Assembly: GCA_017743605.1 (NCBI GenBank)
Contig: JAGHYO010000147.1
Span: forward strand, 1 to 5,874
Source: Thermoflexus sp.
GTDB lineage: Bacteria; Chloroflexota; Anaerolineae; Thermoflexales; Thermoflexaceae
Direction: 5' to 3'
Length of the DNA stretch: 5,874 nt
How positions within the stretch are numbered: position 1 is the first letter of the stretch; every line of letters begins with the position of its first letter. A model generated the notes under the pieces. It ran no database searches, was not told the DNA's origin, and saw only the letters and a list, made by a program, of their open reading frames with translations. The position numbers were made by a program, and so were the translations under genes. Below are positions 1-5,721 of this stretch, piece after piece.

Positions 1-839
1 GCACCGGCGGCTTGCAGCTCGGCGTCCGCTCGGGTCCGCAGCGCCTCCAGGATCTCGGATTCCGTCCAGCTCTCCTCCATCATCTCCCGGATCCATCGTC
101 CCCAGTCCCACAGCCGGCGCTCCAGATCCTCCCAATGCCACTCGATGTCCTCGTGGAAGGCCCCGAAGTGGGTCAGGCACAGGGCCTGGGCCTTCAGGGC
201 GCGCAGCCGGGCGATGCTGGCCGACCAGGCCTCCAGGTCCAGCTCCGGCGGCGGGGTAGGCGGGCGGACGTAGCGAACGCCAGGCAGGCGCACTCCCGCG
301 ATATCCCCGGTGAAGAGGAGACCGGTGGTCTCGTCGAGGAAAGCGTGGTGGTGTCGAGCGTGTCCGGGGGTATCGAAGGCCACCAGGGCGTGGCCGGCCA
401 CGCGCAGGCGTTCCCCATCCTGAACCACCTGCACGCGGTCGCAGGGGACTGGGATCACCTTCCCCCACAGCGGCTCCAGCATGTCCCCGTAGATCCGGGC
501 GGCGCTGGCGATCAGCCGGGAGGGGTCGATCAGGTGCGGGGCGCCCACCGGGTGGACGTAAACCTTCGCCCCGGGCAGGCGCTGGGCCAGGAACCCGGAC
601 GCCCCCGCGTGGTCGAGATGGATGTGGGTGACGATCAGGTGTCGCAAGGCCTCCAGAGGCGCGCCGGCTGCCTGGATTCCCTCCAGCAGGTGCTCCGCGC
701 TGGAGGTCGGCCCGGTCTCTACCAGGGCGGCCTCCCGGCCGTCATAGATCAGGTAGGCCGCGATGACCTGCGGACGGCCGTGGAAGTGAAGGTCGATGGC
801 AGTGACGCCTTCGGCGACCGGGTGCAGGGTGTAGGGCAT
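1..839 (-). CDS. MBL-fold metallo-hydrolase, C-terminus cut by window edge
   Basis: This is a metallo-beta-lactamase fold hydrolase, probably a binuclear metal enzyme in the cytoplasm. It reads open for 279 residues from the ATG and continues past position 1. Metal-ligand motifs are all visible: THIHLDH at residues 71-77 (H72, H74, D76, H77), TPGH at 157-160 (H160), TGD at 177-179 (D179) and LTHFG at 222-226 (H224). The N-terminus (MPYTLHPVAEGVTAIDL) has the usual leading beta strands, and no signal peptide is seen. After H224 there is a Trp- and Glu-rich helical tail (about 229-279). This layout resembles the YcbL/glyoxalase-II-like and RNase Z-like hydrolases often annotated only as 'MBL fold metallo-hydrolase'. 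The start is supported by GGAGGTGA five nt upstream. It lies about 100 nt downstream of the deoxynucleoside kinase on the same strand. The substrate cannot be told from sequence. Confidence 0.9.
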   Translation of the reverse strand, partial: MPYTLHPVAEGVTAIDLHFHGRPQVIAAYLIYDGREAALVETGPTSSAEHLLEGIQAAGAPLEALRHLIVTHIHLDHAGASGFLAQRLPGAKVYVHPVGAPHLIDPSRLIASAARIYGDMLEPLWGKVIPVPCDRVQVVQDGERLRVAGHALVAFDTPGHARHHHAFLDETTGLLFTGDIAGVRLPGVRYVRPPTPPPELDLEAWSASIARLRALKAQALCLTHFGAFHEDIEWHWEDLERRLWDWGRWIREMMEESWTESEILEALRTRADAELQAAG

Positions 840-844
840 CGTTC

Positions 845-852
845 TCACCTCC
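845..852 (-). promoter_or_regulatory. Shine-Dalgarno for the MBL hydrolase
   Basis: On the minus strand GGAGGTGA stands 5 nt before the ATG at 839-837. It fixes the start and shows that the gene can be translated independently of the upstream kinase. Confidence 0.7.
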
Positions 853-941
853 CCTAGAGCGGCGGACGGGCTCTCCGTCTCCCGCCGATCTTACCCCGAA
901 CCAAAGGGCGCGCCTAAATCCTCGTTCCGGCCAGGCGGCCT

Positions 942-1622
942 TCAGCGTGCGGGATCCGCCAGTTCTTCATCGAAAGTGACCTCTTCCTTTCCCTGGAGCT
1001 TGTCGATCACTTTCTCCACGATCAGGCGGAGGTGACGGGAATGCTGCACGAAATCCAGGCGGTCCGCCGGGATGGTCAGCACGGGACAGAGATCAAATCG
1101 CCGGATCCAGTCCTCGTAGAGCCGGTTCAGGCGCTCTAGGTAATCCGTGGGGATCTCCTGCTCGAAGGCTCGCCCGCGCAGCGCGATGCGATGCCGCAGC
1201 GTTGGGATGGAGGCTTGTAGATAGATCACCAAGTCGGGCGGCGGGAGGAACAGGAGCAGAGTCTCATAGAGTTCCCGGTAGACCCGCCAGTCCCGTTCGC
1301 TCAGATCCCCCTGCTCATAGAGGTTTCTGGCGAAGACCTCTGCGTCCTCGTAGATCGTGCGATCTTGGATCACCGGATAGGGGCGCTGGAGCAGCAGCAC
1401 GTGGTGCCGGAGCCGGCGGCTCAGGAAGAAGACCTGGGAATGGAAACCCCAGCGGGCCATGTCCCGGTAGAAGTCGGCGAGATAGGGGTTGTCGTCCACC
1501 GCCTCGAAGAAGGGCTCCCACCTTAGGGCCTGGGCCAGCCGCTCGGTCAGGGCGGACTTTCCCACCCCGATGTTCCCGGCGATGGCAATGAATTTCTTCC
1601 CGGAAAGCCTGTGGTCTGTCAA
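942..1622 (-). CDS. Deoxynucleoside kinase (dGK/dAK/dCK family)
   Basis: This kinase transfers a phosphate from a nucleoside triphosphate to a deoxynucleoside, the first step of deoxynucleotide salvage. With a TTG start it has 226 residues, the usual size for bacterial dNK-family enzymes. The P-loop GNIGVGKS is at residues 16-23. The base/sugar-site region has E40 (FFEAVDDNPY). The DRTIYED motif at 87-93 corresponds to the family's DRS/ERS motif. An arginine-rich LID, RIALRGRAFEQE, lies at 145-156. An upstream ATG at 1748 would overlap the Nudix gene by about 97 nt and add 42 residues unlike the family. The TTG at 1622 is preceded by AGAGGGGGG with 5 nt spacing and places the P-loop at the normal distance from the N-terminus. 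The gene follows the Nudix gene by 29 nt, so the two are probably co-transcribed. Whether it prefers dA, dG or dC cannot be decided by eye. Confidence 0.92.
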   Translation of the reverse strand: MTDHRLSGKKFIAIAGNIGVGKSALTERLAQALRWEPFFEAVDDNPYLADFYRDMARWGFHSQVFFLSRRLRHHVLLLQRPYPVIQDRTIYEDAEVFARNLYEQGDLSERDWRVYRELYETLLLFLPPPDLVIYLQASIPTLRHRIALRGRAFEQEIPTDYLERLNRLYEDWIRRFDLCPVLTIPADRLDFVQHSRHLRLIVEKVIDKLQGKEEVTFDEELADPAR

Positions 1623-1627
1623 TGGAA

Positions 1628-1636
1628 CCCCCCTCT
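1628..1636 (-). promoter_or_regulatory. Shine-Dalgarno that selects the TTG start of the kinase
   Basis: Minus-strand AGAGGGGGG, followed by TTCCA and then TTG (1622-1620). It lies in the 29-nt gap between the Nudix stop and the kinase, and argues against the longer ATG start at 1748. Confidence 0.6.
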
Positions 1637-1651
1637 GAGACTTGCTATACC

Positions 1652-2275
1652 TTACGATGAGTCGACACGGGTGGATGTCAGGCGATGCTGGTGATGCTCC
1701 CACACAAAGCGATGGCCCACCGCCCGGAAGGCCCCCCAGCCGCGCCACGGCGGGTCCAGGGATTCGAGGCGCCGCGCGATCTCCGGGAGGGTTCCCGGTG
1801 GGACCCAGCGGAAAGCGGCGATCTGCTCTCCGGGATCGGCGGGTCGGGGCTCCCCCTCAGTGCGAACGTAGAACACGAAAGAGACGAAGGTTGCCTCCAG
1901 GTCCCGGCGGTCCGCAGCGGGATACAGGGCGTAGGTGATGAGCCCCCACCATTCGGCGGCTTGCACCGGCAGGCCGGTCTCCTCGGCCATCTCCCGATGC
2001 AGCGCCTCCCATGCGGTCTCCGCCCAGCCGATGCCGCCGGTGGGGAGACGATAGGCCTCCGGAGGGTAGAAGGCCTTGGTGTGTACCAGGAGATCGCCTC
2101 TCGGGCGCTGGACCACCAAGAGCACCTCCCCGCGTCGGCGGTCCAGGCTGCGGCGCACCTCATCCCACCAGCTGCCGCCGATCACCTCTGCGTGATGATA
2201 GGGTTGGGGGCCGAAGCGAGCGGTCAGCGTCTCCAGCTCCGATGGGGCGATCAGCGGTCGGTTCAGGCGACCCAT
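1652..2275 (-). CDS. Nudix hydrolase
   Basis: This is a Nudix-superfamily pyrophosphohydrolase, which cleaves nucleoside diphosphates linked to another moiety. The protein is 207 residues. The Nudix box GX5EX7REUXEEXGU is perfect: G80, E86, then REMAEETGL at 94-102, with E98 and E99 as the expected metal-binding glutamates. The fold begins near residue 49 (GEVLLVVQRP) and the box is preceded by AYRLPTGG. A C-terminal part rich in Trp and His (about 174-196) follows the domain. The ATG at 2275 is chosen because AAAGGA stands 8 nt before it. The frame stays open upstream to 2566, but that part is a decayed transposase and not Nudix sequence. It is the upstream gene of a pair with the deoxynucleoside kinase, which suggests a role in nucleotide clean-up or salvage, but the substrate is not readable from the sequence. 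Confidence 0.92.
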   Translation of the reverse strand: MGRLNRPLIAPSELETLTARFGPQPYHHAEVIGGSWWDEVRRSLDRRRGEVLLVVQRPRGDLLVHTKAFYPPEAYRLPTGGIGWAETAWEALHREMAEETGLPVQAAEWWGLITYALYPAADRRDLEATFVSFVFYVRTEGEPRPADPGEQIAAFRWVPPGTLPEIARRLESLDPPWRGWGAFRAVGHRFVWEHHQHRLTSTRVDSS

Positions 2276-2283
2276 TTTGCCTG

Positions 2284-2289
2284 TCCTTT
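2284..2289 (-). promoter_or_regulatory. Shine-Dalgarno that selects the Nudix start
   Basis: Minus-strand AAAGGA lies 8 nt before the ATG at 2275-2273. It supports this start over the in-frame ATG at 2458, which falls inside the transposase remnant. Confidence 0.55.
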
Positions 2290-2337
2290 CGCCTCGGACG
2301 AAAAGCCTGAAGCCGCGACAGGAATACGCAGCCAACG

Positions 2338-2566
2338 GCGTATATGATACATCATCCGGTCGGTCTTCCGGGCGTCCAGCTGATCCGGGGGTGGTGTCAT
2401 CTAGGACCGGAAATCCCTGCCGCAGGTCCACAAAGGACTTCGCTTCCTGCCACGGCATCTCTTTGTCGGGAGGCGGTCGGGAAAGCAGGTGGGTGAAGGC
2501 ATCATGAGCCGGGGCGTTCTCCTCCTTCGGGGCACCGCGAGCCGTCTCAATGCTGATGACGATCTT
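2338..2566 (-). pseudogene. Remnant of an IS701/IS4-like DDE transposase (N-terminal part)
   Basis: Read from 2566 downward, one frame gives a stretch containing NAPAHDAFTHLLSR, then WQEAKSFVDLRQG and PVLDDTT (the last ending at 2390). Shifting by one nt directly after DDTT gives DQLDARKTDRMMYH (to about 2344). From memory, IS701/IS4-type transposases carry a similar order: an SHDxFxRLL stretch, an LVxDDT strand holding the first catalytic Asp, then DKPYARKIEL. The match across the frameshift, likely one extra C in the C-run at 2386-2390, is the main support. A stop codon (TAG at 2569-2567) closes the frame upstream. Everything after about residue 80 of the usual protein, including the later catalytic residues, is missing, and I see no convincing terminal inverted repeats. 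It is therefore a dead fragment. Its 3' side abuts the Nudix leader and its 5' side faces the acetyltransferase pseudogene. Confidence 0.6.
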
Positions 2567-2706
2567 CTAAGCGATGACCCGGCATGGGATGGAATCCGGG
2601 GCATCGCACTGAGATCAGCTCGTCGGCCTCGCCTCTCCCAGACACAGTGGCACGGAGCGGGGTGCACAGTCAACTGCCTCACTCCCAATCACGTCGAAAT
2701 CTCGAC
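2567..2706. other. Gap between transposase remnant and acetyltransferase pseudogene
   Basis: These 140 nt hold no gene I can support. The open frames crossing them on both strands have no recognisable motif. It probably includes the former outer end of the insertion element and the lost leader of the acetyltransferase gene. A short inverted repeat (GTCGA, 4 nt, TCGAC, 2693-2706) sits directly before the ATG at 2707. No Shine-Dalgarno is present there. Confidence 0.4.
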
Positions 2707-3304
2707 ATGCAGGGACATAGCACGATCCACCCGACTGAACGAGCATCTCCCGAAGCCCAAATCGGTGAGGGAACCTGGATTTGGCATCACGCTCAGGTCC
2801 GAGAGGGAGCCAAAATCGGCCGGAATTGCTGCATTGGCAAGAACGTGTATATGGGCTTTGATGTGATCATCGGGAACCATGTGAAAATCCAGAACAATGC
2901 TTCCATTTTCCACAGAGCAATCATCGAGGATGGGGTTTTCATCGATCCTCATGCCTGCTTGGACAACGATAAAATTCCCTGAGCGATTCCCCCTGCGGGT
3001 AAATTGAAAAGCGGCCAGGATTAGGAAGTAGGTGGAATTCTGGTGAAATATGGCGCCTCCATGGGGGCTGGTGCGGTGATCCTTCCCAACGTGACCATCG
3101 GTCGTTTCGCGAGGGTAGGAGCCGGTGCAGTGGCGACGCGGGACGTGCCCGACTGCGGCCTCGTGGTGGGAAACCGCCCGGCGGGTCGGACGTGTGGGCC
3201 GATGCGGCCACCGACTCCGACCCCAGGGAGCGAGCGCTTAAAGGATGGTGACGGTGTGCGATGTCTGCAATAAAGAACACGAGTTCCCCGAAGAGGAGCG
3301 ATGA
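2707..3304 (+). pseudogene. Broken WbpD/WlbB-like UDP-sugar N-acetyltransferase
   Basis: The intact ancestor would acetylate a 3-amino group of a UDP-amino-sugar, for example in 2,3-diacetamido uronic acid synthesis. From ATG 2707 the reading shows left-handed beta-helix hexapeptide repeats (AQIGEGTWIWHHAQV, AKIGRNCCIG, VIIGNHVKIQNN). It then hits TGA at 2980 where the family has Arg (DKIP-R-A) and TAG at 3022 where it has Trp (QD-W). The frame is unchanged between and after the two stops and continues VKYGASMGAGAVILP, TIGRFARVGAGAV and TRDVPDCGLVVGN (to 3174). Two nt are then missing from the expected Pro codon of NPARRVG. In the new frame ARRVGRVGRCGHRL is followed by TAA (3239) and then VCDVCNKEHEF, a zinc-ribbon end, stopping at 3304. 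The family's Trp and first Cys of GWVCRCG are also lost. It is about 200 codons long, the family size. No Shine-Dalgarno precedes the start, and GC is visibly lower than in the neighbours. Confidence 0.85.
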
Positions 3305-3413
3305 TCCATGTCGCCCGCTCTATCATCAGTAATGAGAAAAACAAGATGTTCTTGCCGTTCTGGAGGGCAGCCAACTGGACCAGGGCGAAAAGATAGGAGC
3401 TATGGCTTGTAAG
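3301..3413 (+). pseudogene. 5' remnant of a DegT/DnrJ/EryC1-type sugar aminotransferase
   Basis: The ATG at 3301 overlaps the final TGA of the acetyltransferase pseudogene as ATGA, a typical operon junction. It reads MIHVARSIISNE, close to the MIPVARPxIxxEE start of PLP-dependent DegT/DnrJ/EryC1/StrS aminotransferases. Restoring one lost G after the GAG at 3334-3336 gives EKQDVLAVLEGSQLDQGEKI (3336-3395), matching the family's VLxSGxLxQGxxV segment. The match fades near 3413. The remaining 300 or so residues, including the PLP lysine, are absent. Such enzymes aminate keto-sugar nucleotides, the step that makes the substrate of the WbpD-type acetyltransferase, so the pairing is what a sugar operon would show. 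Both genes are dead. The identification rests on about 35 residues and no alignment could be run. Confidence 0.65.
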
Positions 3414-3556
3414 GCGGCCTCCCACGGAAGTTTGCAAGGAGGATGCCAGCTTCGATGGGAAAAGGGACGGGAAGGATCAAGGGAAATTTTCCCCTGTGGA
3501 TCCGGCCAGCGAGCCTGGGGCGTGCCGTTGTGTGCGAAGAGGGGCGGCCCAGCGGT
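3414..3556. other. Gap without recognisable gene
   Basis: This stretch lies between the aminotransferase remnant and the convergent cobalamin-binding-protein gene. Frames are open, but no motif is recognisable, and it is probably further eroded sequence. An AT-centred palindrome, GGGAAATTTTCCC, is at 3481-3493. It has no room for a loop or a U-tract and so is not a good terminator. Confidence 0.4.
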
Positions 3557-4492
3557 TCATCCCTGAAGGATCTTGGCCGTCTCCAGTGGCTGCGCGGCCT
3601 GTTCCCGAAGCGGCGTGTGAAAGCGATCCGGGTGGAGAAGGGCGGTTAGGAGCTCGACGCCATCAATGGTGCGGGGGCCTGGGCGGCTGAAGTAGGCTGA
3701 GGCCTCGAGGGCATAGACCTGTCCGTTGCGCACCGCGGGGATCTGTGGCCAGAAGGGCAGACGGGTGAGGAGGGGATAGGATTCGACCGCCTCGGCCAGG
3801 CGATATCCACACGGGATCAGGCCGATGACTTCCGGCGCAGCCGTGAGGACCTCCGCCCACTGGATACGACGGGAGGGCTCGCCGGGGCACCCCAGGACCT
3901 CCCGCCCACCGGCGATCTCCACCATCTCGGGGACCCAGTGACCGCAGCAGAAGGGAGGATCCAGCCATTCGAGGAGCAGCAAATGCGGACGGGGGGCGCC
4001 AGCCACGGCTTCTTCCACGCGGGCCAGCCGGCACCGCCACGCCCGGAGGAGGACCTCCGCTCGCTCGGGCACCCCGGCGGCCTCAGCGATCTGTTGCACG
4101 CACTCAAACAGATCCATCAGGCGGTAGGTGTTGACGGCGATCACCCGGGGCGGCCAGCGGAGCCGGCCCGAGGCCCGGAGGGCCTGGCCCATGGGGACGG
4201 CGCAGACCTCACACAGGGCCTGGGTGAGGATCAGGTCAGGTGCCAGCGCAGCCAGTTGTGCTTCGTCGATGGTATAGAGAGGCTCGCCCCGCCGTGCCTT
4301 CTCCCGGACCGCCGCGTCGATGGCGGCGGGGTCCGTCAGCCCCTCGGGCAGCGCGCTGCGGGTGAGGCGGGGAAGGCCGGCCACCACCTCCGGTGGGAAA
4401 TCGCATTCGTGGGAAACCCCGACCAGATGATCCGCCAGCCCTAAGGCGCAGACCAGCTCGGTGGCTCCGGGGAGCAAGGAGACGATGCGCAT
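3557..4492 (-). CDS. Cobalamin-binding protein-like (BtuF/FepB fold), no signal peptide
   Basis: The protein has 311 residues with the class III periplasmic-binding fold (COG0614-like). Lobe 1 opens with RIVSLLPGATELVCALG (2-18), GVSHECDFPP (25-34) and LAPDLILTQALCEVCAVP (83-100). Lobe 2 has HLLLLEWLDPPF (170-181), GHWVPEMVEIAGG (184-196) and GQVYALEASAYFSRPGPR (257-274). This matches the group usually named 'cobalamin-binding protein'. Unlike true BtuF it starts at the first beta strand, with no signal peptide, lipobox or membrane segment. It should therefore stay in the cytoplasm, and classical import is doubtful. There is no permease or ATPase gene beside it. It has ten cysteines by my count, including CEVC at 94-97 and CC at 182-183. 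The start is well supported: GGAGGG lies 7 nt upstream, inside the 3' end of the tRNA thiolase gene, and the gap between the genes is 3 nt, so they are translationally linked. Confidence 0.85.
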   Translation of the reverse strand: MRIVSLLPGATELVCALGLADHLVGVSHECDFPPEVVAGLPRLTRSALPEGLTDPAAIDAAVREKARRGEPLYTIDEAQLAALAPDLILTQALCEVCAVPMGQALRASGRLRWPPRVIAVNTYRLMDLFECVQQIAEAAGVPERAEVLLRAWRCRLARVEEAVAGAPRPHLLLLEWLDPPFCCGHWVPEMVEIAGGREVLGCPGEPSRRIQWAEVLTAAPEVIGLIPCGYRLAEAVESYPLLTRLPFWPQIPAVRNGQVYALEASAYFSRPGPRTIDGVELLTALLHPDRFHTPLREQAAQPLETAKILQG

Positions 4493-4495
4493 CCT

Positions 4496-5470
4496 TCAGC
4501 CCTCCGTGGACATGATGGGGGCGGCAATGGTACGGGCGGGCCGCCGCCTCTCCCAGAGCCGGCAGAAGGCGCAGATCCCGGGCGCGGAGGTGGGCTGCCC
4601 GCACCTGTCACAGGCGTGCAGCTCCGCCTCGTCGGCCGCGAAGCGGATCTGTCCCTCCTCCCGAGCCTTGAGGAAGCCCAGGTAGAGGCGGAGCTTCGTG
4701 CCGGGGCGCTCCTCCTCCAGCTTCGCCAGCCACTCTTTGTAGGCGATGCTGGTGGAGCCCTCGGCGTAGGGACATTCGTCGTAAATGTAGTCGATGCCTT
4801 GCAGCAGCGCGTAGGCGGCGGTCTCCCGCTCGTAGAAGCGGCAGAAGGGTTTCACCTTGCGGGCGAAGCCGGGGCGGGAGGCGGGCAGCACCGGGCCCTG
4901 GCGGGCCAGGTAGCCGACCTGCCAGTTCATCACGTTGCCGAACAACACCGCCACCTCATCGTCCAGGTTATGGCCGGTGGCCAGGGCGGCGTAGCCCTCA
5001 TCATAGGCCACGCGGTTCATAATGTAGCGCTTGATCAGCCCGCAGACCGCGCATGGCTTATCCCGGCCGCGCAGGGTCCGGGCGGCAACCTCCGGGATGG
5101 TCTCCCCGTAAACCTCCTCGACGTCCACCACGATCAGGCGGGCGCCGGGCCAGCGCTCGGCCACAAAGCGGTGGCATTTCTCATAGGACTGGTCGGAGTA
5201 GCGGATGCCGCCGTCGATGCCGAGGCCGATGTAGAGACCATCGGCCTGATAGCCCAGGCGTAGCAGCACATCCCACAGGCTCAGGGAGTCCTTGCCGCCT
5301 GAGACTGCCACCAGCACGCGCTCCGAGCGATCGAACATCCGGAACATCCGGATGGTGCGCTCCGTCTGTTCCACGAACCACTCTGGGTAGTGCGCTTCGC
5401 AGAGCGCCAGCCGGTGCTGGCGCATCATGATGGCCGCCTCACGGCCGCACTTCCGACATCGGATCGCCAT
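4496..5470 (-). CDS. ttuA: tRNA 2-thiolation enzyme, TtuA/TIGR00269 type
   Basis: This ATP-dependent sulfurtransferase adenylates a tRNA uridine and replaces O2 with sulfur; in Thermus TtuA modifies U54 of the T-loop, raising tRNA heat stability. The protein has 324 residues. In order: N-terminal zinc site C5-x2-C8 and C24-x2-H27; PP-loop SGGKDS at 57-62; CAVC at 140-143; TGHNLDDE at 165-172; DECPYAEG at 231-238; C-terminal zinc site C287, C290, C300, C303. C140, C143 and C233 match the three cysteines that hold the 4Fe-4S cluster in TtuA, with near-identical spacing. The start is the ATG at 5470, which has GGAGGG 10 nt upstream; an in-frame TTG at 5503 has no such support. The sulfur carrier TtuB and its activator are not in the window. 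It is followed after 3 nt by the cobalamin-binding-protein gene. TIGR00269 proteins also include Ncs6-like enzymes of U34, so the target position is inferred. Confidence 0.92.
   Translation of the reverse strand: MAIRCRKCGREAAIMMRQHRLALCEAHYPEWFVEQTERTIRMFRMFDRSERVLVAVSGGKDSLSLWDVLLRLGYQADGLYIGLGIDGGIRYSDQSYEKCHRFVAERWPGARLIVVDVEEVYGETIPEVAARTLRGRDKPCAVCGLIKRYIMNRVAYDEGYAALATGHNLDDEVAVLFGNVMNWQVGYLARQGPVLPASRPGFARKVKPFCRFYERETAAYALLQGIDYIYDECPYAEGSTSIAYKEWLAKLEEERPGTKLRLYLGFLKAREEGQIRFAADEAELHACDRCGQPTSAPGICAFCRLWERRRPARTIAAPIMSTEG
4500..4505 (-). promoter_or_regulatory. Shine-Dalgarno of the cobalamin-binding-protein gene within the ttuA 3' end
   Basis: Minus-strand GGAGGG, 7 nt before the ATG at 4492. 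It sits in the last codons of the thiolase, whose TGA (4498-4496) lies between it and the next start, as expected for translational coupling. Confidence 0.65.
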
Positions 5471-5480
5471 AGCCGAAGGT

Positions 5481-5486
5481 CCCTCC
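5481..5486 (-). promoter_or_regulatory. Shine-Dalgarno that selects the ttuA start
   Basis: Minus-strand GGAGGG, 10 nt before the ATG at 5470. The spacing is a little long, but the site favours this start over the TTG at 5503, which lies upstream of it. Confidence 0.55.
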
Positions 5487-5548
5487 ACGTGCCCGATGGG
5501 CAATGGCCTAAGCCCCTTGAGAACCCGCCCCGTCGGAAGTCCAGCGCC

Positions 5549-5577
5549 ATTCTAAACAAGATATGTCCTTTTGTCGA
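5549..5577 (-). promoter_or_regulatory. Predicted sigma70-type promoter of the ttuA operon
   Basis: On the minus strand TCGACA (5577-5572, 5 of 6 matches to TTGACA), a 17-nt spacer and TAGAAT (5554-5549, 5 of 6 to TATAAT) stand about 80 nt before the ATG. Transcription would start near 5541, giving a leader of about 70 nt. The surrounding stretch is visibly more AT-rich than the genes. The match is by eye and not tested against background. Confidence 0.45.
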
Positions 5578-5709
5578 ACACTTCGCCGGTTCTTACCATG
5601 CCTTGGCATCCAGGAGCGGGGCTGCAGTTCTGGATCCGGCGGAGATGGATTGACAAACTGCTCACACCCGCGTTGTCCTGCCTTCTGGAATCGGCGCGGT
5701 AGGAGAGCT

Positions 5710-5714
5710 GGAGG
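5710..5714 (+). promoter_or_regulatory. Shine-Dalgarno of the right-edge gene
   Basis: GGAGG, 7 nt before the ATG at 5722. It supports this start for an otherwise unrecognised partial gene. Confidence 0.55.
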
Positions 5715-5721
5715 ACCGGGG

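Noticed and set aside
12..857. Long plus-strand open frame of 281 codons
   Set aside because: It is the antisense shadow of the MBL hydrolase, whose metal ligands are all intact on the minus strand. The plus-strand protein is low-complexity (Gln, Gly and Pro rich) with no motif.
840..941. Possible promoter or terminator between the kinase and the MBL hydrolase
   Set aside because: Only a poor TAAGAT-like box without a matching -35, and a 4-bp GGCC stem. Neither is above what chance would give.
2339..2350. TATCAT/CATATA stretch as the Nudix promoter
   Set aside because: A -10-like box is present on the minus strand, but nothing resembling a -35 lies at the right distance, and it overlaps the transposase remnant.
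2489..2866. Plus-strand ORF starting MGEGIMSRGV
   Set aside because: It is out of frame with the acetyltransferase pseudogene and antisense to the transposase remnant. I recognise no motif in it.
2980..3024. Programmed stop-codon readthrough or selenocysteine insertion in the acetyltransferase
   Set aside because: Two different stop types plus a later 2-nt deletion and a third stop argue for simple decay. I see no obvious recoding structure after the TGA.
3021..3437. Minus-strand ORF of 138 codons opposite the pseudogenes
   Set aside because: The plus-strand reading matches two known families in order, while the minus-strand protein is low-complexity with no motif.
3481..3493. GGGAAATTTTCCC palindrome as a terminator of the cobalamin-binding-protein operon
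   Set aside because: There is no loop and no T-tract in the transcribed direction, so a hairpin terminator is unlikely.
5650..5655. Perfect TTGACA upstream of the right-edge gene
   Set aside because: No acceptable -10 element lies 16-18 nt downstream (TTGTCC or similar), so I do not call a promoter.
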